Below are positions 53,080 to 61,180 of a DNA stretch of 64,000 nt, piece by piece. This DNA is from HXMU1420-13 sp024742815. Lineage in GTDB: Bacteria > Bacteroidota > Rhodothermia > Balneolales > Balneolaceae. The DNA is taken from contig JANSXX010000003.1 of NCBI GenBank assembly GCA_024742815.1, forward strand, positions 124,001 through 188,000, given 5' to 3'. Numbering within the stretch: the first letter of the stretch is position 1; each line of letters starts with the position of its first letter. Made by a program: the position numbers and the translations under genes. The notes beneath the pieces are model-generated. The model was not told the origin of the DNA, searched no databases, and saw only the letters and a list, made by a program, of their open reading frames with translations.

Positions 53080-54636
53080 ATGAGTACGGAAGCCGCTAAG
53101 CCCACATTATTTAATCGATTTTTAAATGCAATTGAAAAAAGTGGGAATAAACTCCCGGATCCGGCCATCCTCTTCTTTTATTTGATGGTGTTTGTTTGGG
53201 TATTATCGGCTTTACTCGCTCCCATCGATTTTGGGGAAGTTCATCCTCTAACCGGCGATGAGCTTCGAGTAAATAACCTACTCACAGGTACAGCATTGGC
53301 AAACTTCTTTGCTACCATGGTGAGCACTTTTACCGGATTTGCTCCACTAGGAATTGTTCTGGTTGCCATGCTTGGTGTTGGAGTCGCTGAAAATTCCGGT
53401 TGGATTGATGCCGGTTTAAAAAAGCTGTTAAACGTAACACCAAAGATGCTGCTTACCCCAATGCTAATTTTAATTGCGATTGTGAGTCATACTGCCGCTG
53501 ATGCCGGTTATATTTTGGTGATTCCATTAGGTGGGGTGATTTTTTATGCTGCAGGTCGACATCCTTTAGCCGGTATTGCCGCTGCATTTGCCGGAGTTTC
53601 CGGTGGATTTGCAGCCAACTTTATCCCTTCTGCTATTGATCCACTTATTATGAGCTTCACCTTAGAAGCTGCAAGGATTTTGGATCCGGAAATCGCTCTG
53701 AATCCATTGAACAACATCTATTTTACCGGAATCTCATCTGTTTTGATAGTAACAGTCGGCTGGTTTGTAACCGATAAAATTGTTGAACCACGCTTAGCTG
53801 ATACTAAAGTGGATGGCGATGAAGAAGAGATGCCTCAAATGGAAGAAGTATCTACCAAAGAATCTCGTGCTTTCTGGATGGGATTCGGAGCTATGCTTCT
53901 TGGTGTTGTGGGATTAATTGCCTGGGCCATCCCCGCCGATTCTGCCCTTCGTGGTCCCGACATGGTGGATCCAGAGTTGATGTCGCTTACTTCGTTCAAT
54001 GCTCCGTTAATGCAAGCTATTGTACCGCTCATTTTCGTTTTTCTGTTGATTCCGGGCGTGGTGTATGGCATTGTTTCCGGTAAATACTCCAGCTCCAAAG
54101 ACATGATCGATAACATGACGAAATCTATGCAGAGCATGGGATATTATATTGTAATGGCCTTTTTCTGCGCCTTGTTTATTGATGCCTTTGCGACCTCTAA
54201 TATTGGATTATTAGTGGCTTTAAAAGGTGCTCAATTCCTGCAATCATTAGCCCTTCCCGGACAAATAACCATTGTTGGAATCATCATTTTAAGTGCATCG
54301 GTAAACTTGCTGGTAGGTTCAGCATCCGCGAAATGGGCGCTTATCGCTCCTATATTTGTCCCCATGTTGATGCAATTGGGCATTTCTCCTGATTTAACTC
54401 AAGCTGCATATCGAGTGGGTGATTCGGTTTCTAATATTATCACTCCGTTGCTTCCTTACTTCCCTCTAGTGGTTGTATTTTGCCAGCGATATGTAAAGAA
54501 TACCGGTATCGGAACTCTTATTTCGATGATGCTCCCATACTCCATCATCTTCGGAATCACATGGACGATCTTCTTGCTTGTTTACTGGTGGATTGGAATT
54601 CCATTGAGTTTCGAAGCGAGTTATGTGTATCCTTGA
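53080..54636 (+). CDS. AbgT-family transporter
   Basis: 518 residues in about twelve membrane segments. Family-typical parts: ENSGWIDAGLKKLL, VSHTAADAGYILVIPLGG, GVSGGFAANFIPSAIDPLI and the second repeat SVNLLVGSASAKWALIAPIFVP. AbgT proteins carry p-aminobenzoyl-glutamate or export sulfonamides with the proton gradient; the natural substrate here is unknown. A large soluble loop of charged residues lies around 245-265. It is the last core gene before the accessory island. Confidence 0.92.
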   Translation: MSTEAAKPTLFNRFLNAIEKSGNKLPDPAILFFYLMVFVWVLSALLAPIDFGEVHPLTGDELRVNNLLTGTALANFFATMVSTFTGFAPLGIVLVAMLGVGVAENSGWIDAGLKKLLNVTPKMLLTPMLILIAIVSHTAADAGYILVIPLGGVIFYAAGRHPLAGIAAAFAGVSGGFAANFIPSAIDPLIMSFTLEAARILDPEIALNPLNNIYFTGISSVLIVTVGWFVTDKIVEPRLADTKVDGDEEEMPQMEEVSTKESRAFWMGFGAMLLGVVGLIAWAIPADSALRGPDMVDPELMSLTSFNAPLMQAIVPLIFVFLLIPGVVYGIVSGKYSSSKDMIDNMTKSMQSMGYYIVMAFFCALFIDAFATSNIGLLVALKGAQFLQSLALPGQITIVGIIILSASVNLLVGSASAKWALIAPIFVPMLMQLGISPDLTQAAYRVGDSVSNIITPLLPYFPLVVVFCQRYVKNTGIGTLISMMLPYSIIFGITWTIFLLVYWWIGIPLSFEASYVYP

Positions 54637-54708
54637 ACAATATTCAACATTCAGTAGGCAACATTAAATTTACATTTGTGAGGAGTCAGCGACGAAGCAA
54701 TCTCGTAC

Positions 54709-54733
54709 AAACGACGAACGACGGACGACGAAT
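54709..54733 (-). repeat. left inverted copy of a 25-nt heptad repeat flanking the island
   Basis: On the minus strand it reads ATTCGTCGTCCGTCGTTCG and ends TCGTTT, built from 7-nt TTCGTCG units. Its direct counterpart is at 56939-56963, with 22 of 25 positions equal, in opposite orientation. The 499 bp from 54637 to 55135 hold no gene, only this and the two repeats below. Confidence 0.7.
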
Positions 54734-54882
54734 GGTTGAAGATGAAAGTCGAATAAAATTTCCTACGATTCCTTAAGCTGGTTCAAGCATCCGTTTGGAC
54801 CATGCGCACTATATTAAATGAATTTGATTTTGCACAAGCGGACGCTTACGCTAGATTGGGAGAGAATGATTTTTCTTACTAA

Positions 54883-54911
54883 GTCATGCTGAGGCTACTG
54901 CCGAAGCATCT
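54883..54911 (+). repeat. dispersed GTCATCCTGAG-type repeat, copy B
   Basis: GTCATGCTGAGG, variable core, CGAAGCATCT. It matches the copies at 34960-34990 and 55005-55041 (both on the minus strand) and forms an inverted pair with the latter. Confidence 0.7.
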
Positions 54912-55004
54912 AACCGAATAATTAATATAGCATCTGAATAGGTGCGCCTGGCCAGTGTTAAAGATCATAAACGATCAGATATTTATTTCAACCTTTCATC
55001 ATTT

Positions 55005-55041
55005 AGATCCTTCGCCACCCCTCAACGTGGCTCTGGATGAC
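55005..55041 (-). repeat. dispersed GTCATCCTGAG-type repeat, copy C
   Basis: Minus strand reads GTCATCCAGAGCCACGTTGA, then GGGGTGGCGAAGGATCT. Longer core than in copies A and B. With copy B it makes a 93-bp spaced inverted pair upstream of the first vapBC. Confidence 0.65.
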
Positions 55042-55086
55042 TTTATTAAAATAAATAGCTGAACAGCGAGCATATTATTGTTTTTG

Positions 55087-55100
55087 ATACAAGCTTGTAT
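55087..55100. promoter_or_regulatory. palindrome upstream of vapB, candidate operator
   Basis: ATACAAGCTTGTAT is a perfect 14-bp palindrome, ending 35 bp before the antitoxin start. A second pair, ATGCA at 55105 and TGCAT at 55123, lies next to it. RHH antitoxins bind such sites to repress their own operon. Confidence 0.5.
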
Positions 55101-55135
55101 TTAAATGCAGTAAAAAATAAATTGCATCATTATTT

Positions 55136-55327
55136 ATGAGAACAACCATTGATATACAACAGGATTTACTTGAAGAAGTAATGAAATTGACCGGTGCAAA
55201 AACCAAAAATCAGGCGGTAAATGAAGCACTAAAAAGTCAGATTCAACGCGCAAAGAGAAAGCGTTTACTTACAAGAAAAGGAACCATCGATCTGAACATC
55301 GATCTCGATAAAATCCGTCAGCGGTAA
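55136..55327 (+). CDS. VapB-like antitoxin (DUF2191/RHH type)
   Basis: 63 residues beginning MRTTIDIQQDLLEEVMKLTGA, the strand-helix-helix pattern of VapB-type ribbon-helix-helix antitoxins, then a Lys/Arg-rich stretch and a toxin-binding tail (TIDLNIDLDKIRQR). It should neutralise the PIN toxin next to it and repress the operon through the upstream palindrome. It overlaps vapC by one base (TAATG). Confidence 0.9.
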   Translation: MRTTIDIQQDLLEEVMKLTGAKTKNQAVNEALKSQIQRAKRKRLLTRKGTIDLNIDLDKIRQR

Positions 55328-55713
55328 TGCAAAGTTATCAAGTATTGATAGATTCATCCGTTTGGATTGATTATTTCAAATCTGGAAAAAATGAAACTCT
55401 TGATCGATTAATTGAAGAGGATTTGATTTGTACTAACAGATTAATCCTTACAGAATTAACTCCTTTCCTAATTCACCAAAATCAGGCATCTATAGTTGAA
55501 GAGCTTAACGCCGTGAATATCATTCCTTTGAACATTGACTGGGATATTATCCAGGAATACCAACTTATTAATCTTAGAAATGGTATCAATAATGTTGGGA
55601 TTCCTGATCTTATCATCCTTAATCAGGTTATACCGCATAAGTTGACATTATTTTCTTTCGATAAGCATTTTAAGCTTATGCAAAAGCAGTTACAATTTGA
55701 GTTAATGGATTAG
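55327..55713 (+). CDS. VapC-type PIN-domain ribonuclease toxin
   Basis: 128 residues with PIN-domain acidic positions: IDSSVWIDYFKSGK at the N-terminus, LTELTPF near 43 and GIPDLIILNQ toward the end. VapC toxins cleave tRNA or rRNA. It begins in the TAATG overlap with the antitoxin. It differs clearly from the second PIN toxin of this island. Confidence 0.9.
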   Translation: MQSYQVLIDSSVWIDYFKSGKNETLDRLIEEDLICTNRLILTELTPFLIHQNQASIVEELNAVNIIPLNIDWDIIQEYQLINLRNGINNVGIPDLIILNQVIPHKLTLFSFDKHFKLMQKQLQFELMD

Positions 55714-55757
55714 CAAAATTTGTTAACCTCTTGATCCATTCACCTCGTTTCACCTCG

Positions 55758-55802
55758 TTCCCAACGTCCTCGTTGGGAATACAGTCTAGAAGCTCCAGCT
55801 TC
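55758..55802. repeat. REP-like double hairpin
   Basis: TTCCCAACG (55758-55766) and CGTTGGGAA (55771-55779) form a perfect 9-bp stem with a 4-nt loop. Just after it, GAAGCT and AGCTTC (55789-55802) form a second 6-bp stem. This double structure lies 20 bp past the end of a transposase remnant of the type that mobilises REP elements. Confidence 0.75.
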
Positions 55803-55821
55803 GAGGTTACAATTCCTTAGT

Positions 55822-55947
55822 TCATTTTCGCTCATCAGAGATACTTACTTTAATCAATTCATTCATCGATTTGTAATTTCTGGCTGAAGAATATCTCCAA
55901 TGATCAGGAATATCCACAAAACCAGCTTTAATTTTGAATCTGATTGC
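55822..55947 (-). pseudogene. C-terminal remnant of REP-associated (Y1/IS200-type) transposase
   Basis: A 41-codon open stretch, preceded by a TGA, reads IKAGFVDIPDHWRYSSARNY and then MNELIKVS. This is the typical C-terminal end of RAYT transposases (KAGFV...P..W.YSSARNY). No catalytic HuH or Tyr part is present upstream within this window, so it is a truncated relic. It lies between the first toxin gene and the second, with the REP-like hairpin 20 bp past its end. The 312 bp of 55714-56025 hold nothing else. Confidence 0.75.
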
Positions 55948-56025
55948 TCAGGTTCCGGCTAACTTTCCCTTCTTTTTCAATGTCCAAGTCGGGCAAGCAA
56001 TTCATAAGCTCGAGCTTCTAAATAA

Positions 56026-56439
56026 TCACCCATAAACACTCTTCACATACTTCGACAACTTGGTAGTTGAAAGTCCACGGACAAGGCGTTCATCGGCGGT
56101 ATAAAGAGTCGATTCGGTGAACACTGCTGTAGCCACATAAAGGGCATCGTAGTAGGAAACAGGTAACTGCGTAGCGATTTCAAAAGCTTTATCAAGAATT
56201 AAAGCGTGAGTTATGAGTTCAAATTCATGTTGTTTTAACTCTTCATGCTTTAATTCTGAAATTTCAAGATCTATCTCACGTATTCGATACTTTTTTGAAA
56301 TGATTGCGTTCATTTCGATAGGGAAAATCGCTGGTTGGTAAAGTTCCTGAATATTGGCTAACAACTCCTGAACAAGTTCAGTACCCTCCTCATAAAACAA
56401 AATTTTTGCAACCACAGAAGCATCTAGAACTGCTTTCAT
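56026..56439 (-). CDS. PIN-domain toxin, second module
   Basis: 137 residues with VLDASVVAKILFYEEG at the N-terminus, a conserved Glu (IEMNAII) and VSYYDALYVATAVF plus YTADERL in the second half, which form the metal site of PIN ribonucleases. It belongs to a different VapC lineage from the first copy, with longer helical insertion (EISELKHEELKQHEFEL). Its ATG overlaps the antitoxin stop by 4 nt. Confidence 0.9.
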   Translation of the reverse strand: MKAVLDASVVAKILFYEEGTELVQELLANIQELYQPAIFPIEMNAIISKKYRIREIDLEISELKHEELKQHEFELITHALILDKAFEIATQLPVSYYDALYVATAVFTESTLYTADERLVRGLSTTKLSKYVKSVYG

Positions 56440-56675
56440 CGACTATCTCTCAATTCTCGAATAATTTCAACACTGTCGGAATGTTTGATTCCATTGGCTT
56501 TGTAATCTTCAATTGTTTCTTTAACGATATTTTTGAATTTCTCTAAATCATAACCTGCATGTCTTTCAATCATCTCATGAAGCTCATTTTGCAGCGATCG
56601 ATTATTGGCGGCGGCTTTAGCTTTTAACTTTTCAAGTGTTTTTTCATCAATATTTCGAATTAATACGTCTGGCAT
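56436..56675 (-). CDS. FitA/VapB-type Arc-like antitoxin, second module
   Basis: 79 residues starting MPDVLIRNIDEKTLEKLKAKAAANNRS, the FitA-like ribbon-helix-helix start (IRN.D....LK..A...NRS). A 17-bp palindrome 18 bp upstream of its ATG is the likely operator. It is co-translated with the PIN toxin by an ATGA overlap. Confidence 0.9.
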   Translation of the reverse strand: MPDVLIRNIDEKTLEKLKAKAAANNRSLQNELHEMIERHAGYDLEKFKNIVKETIEDYKANGIKHSDSVEIIRELRDSR

Positions 56676-56692
56676 AAATCTACTGTTTATTT

Positions 56693-56709
56693 GATATCAT
56701 AATGATATC
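56693..56709. promoter_or_regulatory. 17-bp palindrome, operator of second TA module
   Basis: GATATCAT-A-ATGATATC is a perfect palindrome with a single central base. It lies 17 bp before the antitoxin ATG on the minus strand and includes TATGAT-like -10 sequence, so binding by the antitoxin would block transcription. Confidence 0.75.
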
Positions 56710-56769
56710 GTTTTATGATTAAATTTACCATTAGAATTAATATCCACAAAGTTGATTACTTATCGACGA

Positions 56770-56892
56770 ATGGTAAATGGCGAACGACCAACGTGGGAGG
56801 AAATCCGTAATAATATCATGTCTGTAAATGAAATCAGCTATCTAGAGCCAGGCATTAAAAATGATGATTTTAAAAGTGTGTGGGCAGACTAA
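56770..56892 (+). CDS. small ORF or remnant, unknown
   Basis: 40-residue frame (MVNGERPTWEEIRNNIM..., ending KSVWAD). The frame stays open about 50 bp upstream of the ATG. The rather balanced protein-like composition suggests a real small protein or the end of a degraded gene. No similarity recognised; it is divergent from the antitoxin. The rest of 56676-57066 holds the operator and the right-hand repeat. Confidence 0.3.
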   Translation: MVNGERPTWEEIRNNIMSVNEISYLEPGIKNDDFKSVWAD

Positions 56893-56938
56893 CTTAGTAC
56901 AGTCAGTAATTAGTCGAGTCTCCCATAAGTCATCTGTC

Positions 56939-56975
56939 ATTCGTCGTTAGTCGTTAGTCGTTTTTCGTTCGTCGT
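56939..56975 (+). repeat. right inverted copy of heptad repeat flanking the island
   Basis: The first 25 nt (ATTCGTCGTTAGTCG then TTAGTCGTTT) match the inverted left copy at 54709-54733 in 22 of 25 positions. It then continues TTTCGTTCGTCG. It lies about 90 bp before metG. Confidence 0.7.
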
Positions 56976-57066
56976 ATCTCACAATACCAAAATTCCCACA
57001 TTCACCACTCATAATTAACCCATCCTTTCATTATCTTCGCGCACCAGAACGTTTCAAATAGCATCT

Positions 57067-59100
57067 ATGCACGAAAAGAAAAAGATTTTAGTTACCGCGG
57101 CGCTCCCCTATGCAAACGGCCCACTTCATTTAGGACATTTAGCAGGAGCCTACCTTACCCCCGATTTTTACTGCCGATACAGGCGTTTAAAAGGCGATGA
57201 TGTAGTTTTTATTTGTGGATCTGATGAACATGGAGTTCCCATTACCATTGCAGCCGAAAAGGAAGGTGTAAATCCGCAGGATATTGTGGATCGCTATCAT
57301 GAGATGAACAAAAAGGTGTTCGAGGATTTCGGAATTGCTTTCGATTATTATGGACGCACTTCGTCTCAAGTGCATCATGAAACGTCGCAGGAGATTTTTA
57401 CAACGCTCTACGATAAAGGCTTCTTCAAAAAGAAAACTGAGCAGCAATTGTATGATGCCAAATCAGACATGTTTTTGCCCGATCGCTATGTGAAAGGAAC
57501 CTGTCCTAATTGTGGATACGAGGAAGCCTATGGCGATCAATGCGAGAAATGTGGAGCAAGTCTATCTCCTACCGAGTTGATAAACCCGGTGAGTGCCCTT
57601 AGTGGCGAAAAACCCGAGCTCAAAGAAACGGAGCACTGGTATATGCCATTAGGAGATATTCAGCCCAAATTTGAAGAATGGCTAAACACTCGGGAAAACT
57701 GGAAACCCAATGTTATGGGTCAGGTTAAAAGTTGGTTGCAGGATGGTCTTGCAGATCGGGCGGCAACCCGTGATTTAAGCTGGGGAGTTCCTGTTCCCTT
57801 AGATGAAGCCAAGGGCAAAGTACTATACGTTTGGTTCGATGCGCCTATTGGATACATTTCAGCTACCAAAGAATGGGCGACAGAGCAAGGAAACCCCGAA
57901 GCTTGGAAAGACTATTGGCAGAATCAAGATTGCGAGCTTTATCATTTTATCGGGAAAGACAATATTGTATTTCATTGCATCATGTTTCCCATCATGTTAA
58001 TGGAACATGGCGAATATGTATTACCAAAGAATGTGCCTGCTAATGAATTTCTGAATTTAGAAGGCAAGAAACTATCTACATCACGCGGTTGGGCAGTTTG
58101 GTTACACGAATATCTCGAGGATTTTGAACCTGATTTACTTCGCTATGCCTTAGGTACCACCCTCCCAGAGAGTAAAGATTCTGATTTTTCCTGGAGCGAT
58201 TTCCAGGCACGCGTGAACAACGAATTAGCCGCTGTGTTGGGTAATTTTGTGTTTCGAGCGCTTTCCTTCACCCAAAAATTCGCGGATGGTAAAGTACCGG
58301 AATTAATAAATCCATCAGAAACTGATTTGGAAGCTTTAAAAGCGATTCAACAGCAGAAAGAAAAAGTCACCGCAGCATTTGAATCCTTTAAATTCAAAGA
58401 AGCCATTCAGGAAAGCTTGAATTTAGCTCGTGTTGGAAACAAATATTTTACCGAGACAGAGCCATGGAAAACCCGAAAGGACAATCCACAGGCATGTAAC
58501 AATACGTTGTACGTGAGTAATCAAATTTGTGCAGCGCTTGGTGTAATAATGGATCCCGTACTCCCGGATTCCATGAAAAAATTACGAGCACAACTTGGGA
58601 TGAATGATGAAATCTCTTGGGATCAAATTACTGAGGAAATGATTCCCGCCGGAACAGCTGTTGATGCGGGCGAAGTACTATTCACAAAAGTGGAAAACGA
58701 ACAAATCGAAGCTCAAATTAAACGATTAGAAGAACGCGCTGCCGCAAACGATCCTGCCAGTAACTACCCGCCACTCAAAGAGAATATTGAGTTTGGGGAT
58801 TTTATGAATATTGATTTGCGAGCAGGCGAAATTTTAGCTTCAGAACGAATTCCTAAGTCCGATAAACTACTCAAACTTCATGTAGATATTGGCATTGAAA
58901 CCAGAACCATCGTTTCAGGTATTGCAAAACACGTAGATGAGTCGACTCTTGTTGGCCAGAAAGTATGTGTGGTTGCAAACCTTTCTCCCAAAAAATTGAT
59001 GGGTGTAGAAAGCAAAGGGATGATTTTAATGGCCGAAGATAGTGAAGGTAATCTGAAGTTTGTCGAGACCGAGGCCGAAAATGGAAGTTCTATCTCCTGA
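57067..59100 (+). CDS. metG: methionyl-tRNA synthetase with C-terminal tRNA-binding domain
   Basis: 677 residues. Class I motifs: HLGH within AALPYANGPLHLGHLAGAY and KLSTSRGW (KMSKS-like). The zinc knuckle CPNCGYEEAYGDQCEKCG is complete. A C-terminal Trbp111-like domain (NIDLRAGEILASERIPKSD and LVGQKVCVVANLSPKKLMG) completes the form. It charges tRNA-Met. Note KMSKS reads KLSTS. The following gene overlaps its end by 20 bp. Confidence 0.96.
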   Translation: MHEKKKILVTAALPYANGPLHLGHLAGAYLTPDFYCRYRRLKGDDVVFICGSDEHGVPITIAAEKEGVNPQDIVDRYHEMNKKVFEDFGIAFDYYGRTSSQVHHETSQEIFTTLYDKGFFKKKTEQQLYDAKSDMFLPDRYVKGTCPNCGYEEAYGDQCEKCGASLSPTELINPVSALSGEKPELKETEHWYMPLGDIQPKFEEWLNTRENWKPNVMGQVKSWLQDGLADRAATRDLSWGVPVPLDEAKGKVLYVWFDAPIGYISATKEWATEQGNPEAWKDYWQNQDCELYHFIGKDNIVFHCIMFPIMLMEHGEYVLPKNVPANEFLNLEGKKLSTSRGWAVWLHEYLEDFEPDLLRYALGTTLPESKDSDFSWSDFQARVNNELAAVLGNFVFRALSFTQKFADGKVPELINPSETDLEALKAIQQQKEKVTAAFESFKFKEAIQESLNLARVGNKYFTETEPWKTRKDNPQACNNTLYVSNQICAALGVIMDPVLPDSMKKLRAQLGMNDEISWDQITEEMIPAGTAVDAGEVLFTKVENEQIEAQIKRLEERAAANDPASNYPPLKENIEFGDFMNIDLRAGEILASERIPKSDKLLKLHVDIGIETRTIVSGIAKHVDESTLVGQKVCVVANLSPKKLMGVESKGMILMAEDSEGNLKFVETEAENGSSIS

Positions 59101-61135
59101 AATGGTAGCAATTAAACTCAAAGAGAGATCAACCCGCACCATCGATTTTAAAAATTACGCACTTGGCTATACCATTCTGGAAGACGGTATTGTATTCCGA
59201 TTGTTTGCTCCTAAAGCCGATCAGGTACAAATCGTTTTTTATGATAATTATGAGCATTTGTATGGCACTGATTTTAGAATGCTTAAAGATGACGAAGGAA
59301 TTTGGAATTACTTCTTCCCTTCCCTTGATATCGTTGATTCATGGTATGCCTACAAGTTGGATGTCAATGAGAAATCATCAAAATTTGAATGGACCGATAA
59401 ATATATAGCCGATCCATTCAGCAGGCTTGTAACCTCTCGAAACCATTATCTGGGTTTTGCTAAAACAAAGATTATCAAGCCGCACGAATTTGACTGGGAA
59501 GATGACACTTTTCAGGCACCGAAAGACCTTCGGGATTTAGTAATCTACGAAACACACATTAAGGATTTAGTCGCACACCCATCAGCAAAAACGTATGTTC
59601 AGGGCGTTTACAACGATTTTTGGCAAGCAGAAGTTGGCGGAATCAAACACCTAAAAAAGCTGGGCGTAAATTGTGTTGAGTTTCTACCCCTTCAAAAATT
59701 TGCCTACTTCGAACCTCCTTTTGGTACAACTATCTCCTCCGGTTTAACAAATACCTGGAACCATTACAGCAAGAATTATTGGGGGTATATGACTTCCTTT
59801 TTCTTCTGCCCGGAGACTATTTATGCATCGGATGGAAACCTGAATCATGGTTCAGCTGTAGGGCGTAACATCAATGCCTTAAACGAATTAAAGGAATTAG
59901 TTAAACGCCTGCATGCCGAAGGAATATCCGTAATCATGGATGTGGTTTACAATCATGCTTCGCAATATGATTTGAATCCACTTAAATACACAGCGAAAGA
60001 CGAGTACTTTCGGTTAGACGATCATGGGAACTATTTAAACGATAGCTGGACAGGTAACGATATTAATACACGAAATCCAAATGCCCGAAAACTAATCGTG
60101 GAATCGGTGAAATATTGGATGCAAGAGTTTCATATTGATGGATTTCGATTCGATCTGGCCGGAATCATTGATTGGGAAACGGTAGATCAAATCAAACAAG
60201 AAGCTAGAAAAATTAATTCTAATGCTATTCTTATCGCAGAGCCTTGGGGCGGAGAATATAAACCGGCAGGATTTTCGGAGCATGGCTGGGCAAGTTGGAA
60301 TGATAAACTCCGTAATGGCTTTAAAGGATACGATCCTGTAAACGATAAAGGGTTATTGTTTGGTAGCTGGCATCATGGCTGCAATCGCTATGCGCTCGAA
60401 AATTTCATCAGAGGTACGCTAAAAACCGGGGAACATGGATTGTTCAGAAGTTCTGAACATGCGGTAAATTATTTAGAAGCACATGATGGTTACACACTTG
60501 GGGATTTCATAAGGATTGCATTAAATCCTCAGAATAAGGAGCAAATCTTTAAAAAGAAGAACCAAGTTGTAAAATTGAATTCTAAAGAATTAGAGATTGC
60601 AAAATTAGCAGCCATGGCCTTGATGGTGAGTCAAGGTGTGAGCATGATACACGCCGGGCAGGAATGGGCGCGCGCCAAAGTGATTCGAGATCCAAAAGGA
60701 ATTGATCCGCGCAATGGGAAATTAGATCACGATAGTTATAACAAAGACAATGAAACCAATTGGTTGAACTTCAATGAGATTCAAAGCAATCAGGAACTTT
60801 TCGATTATTATCGTGAACTCATTAAACTGCGCTTAGAATCACCAGCTTTGCGCAAATCCGATCCGGGAGCCATTAACTTTAAAGTGTACCTCCATCCTTT
60901 GCATATTACTTTCTCGATTGATGGAAAAAACACCAACGACCCCTACGATTATTTCATCTCGTTGAATTGCGATCCACATTCTTCGCATAAAATTGACTTA
61001 CCGGAGGGCGATTGGACCATGGTAGCAAATGCAAGAAAATGTAACGTTGAAGGCATTCGCACTGTCAAAAATCAATATCGATTGCCAGCCAGCACAGGAG
61101 TTATACTTAGACGGTTGCGGTTGAAGCAAGCATAA
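59081..61135 (+). CDS. GH13 debranching-type glycoside hydrolase (type I pullulanase-like)
   Basis: 684 residues from the ATG at 59081 (another ATG at 59102 would avoid the overlap with metG). An N-terminal CBM48-like domain (LEDGIVFRLFAPKADQVQIVFYD) precedes the GH13 barrel. Catalytic regions: MDVVYNHAS, DGFRFDLAG (nucleophile Asp), LIAEPWGG (acid/base Glu) and EAHDGYT. It lacks a signal peptide, so it is cytoplasmic and probably opens alpha-1,6 branches of glycogen. Full length. Confidence 0.87.
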   Translation: MEVLSPEMVAIKLKERSTRTIDFKNYALGYTILEDGIVFRLFAPKADQVQIVFYDNYEHLYGTDFRMLKDDEGIWNYFFPSLDIVDSWYAYKLDVNEKSSKFEWTDKYIADPFSRLVTSRNHYLGFAKTKIIKPHEFDWEDDTFQAPKDLRDLVIYETHIKDLVAHPSAKTYVQGVYNDFWQAEVGGIKHLKKLGVNCVEFLPLQKFAYFEPPFGTTISSGLTNTWNHYSKNYWGYMTSFFFCPETIYASDGNLNHGSAVGRNINALNELKELVKRLHAEGISVIMDVVYNHASQYDLNPLKYTAKDEYFRLDDHGNYLNDSWTGNDINTRNPNARKLIVESVKYWMQEFHIDGFRFDLAGIIDWETVDQIKQEARKINSNAILIAEPWGGEYKPAGFSEHGWASWNDKLRNGFKGYDPVNDKGLLFGSWHHGCNRYALENFIRGTLKTGEHGLFRSSEHAVNYLEAHDGYTLGDFIRIALNPQNKEQIFKKKNQVVKLNSKELEIAKLAAMALMVSQGVSMIHAGQEWARAKVIRDPKGIDPRNGKLDHDSYNKDNETNWLNFNEIQSNQELFDYYRELIKLRLESPALRKSDPGAINFKVYLHPLHITFSIDGKNTNDPYDYFISLNCDPHSSHKIDLPEGDWTMVANARKCNVEGIRTVKNQYRLPASTGVILRRLRLKQA

Positions 61136-61167
61136 AATATTTTACGCCGCTACAAATCTAACATTTT

Positions 61168-61172
61168 AGGAG
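61168..61172 (+). promoter_or_regulatory. Shine-Dalgarno that sets a TTG start
   Basis: AGGAG ends 8 nt before the TTG at 61181. No ATG is found near this position, so this site supports a TTG start for the NSS transporter. Confidence 0.7.
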
Positions 61173-61180
61173 ATCATCAC

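Noticed and set aside
54480..54776. 98-residue plus-strand frame running past the abgT end
   Set aside because: It is a shifted frame inside abgT that continues into the heptad repeat; no protein features.
54709..56975. Possible CRISPR array from the short repeats
   Set aside because: The units are 7 nt, degenerate, without regular unique spacers, and there are no cas genes.
54637..57066. Defence island beyond TA modules
   Set aside because: No restriction, CBASS, retron or Abi genes were seen; only two TA pairs, a transposase remnant and repeats.
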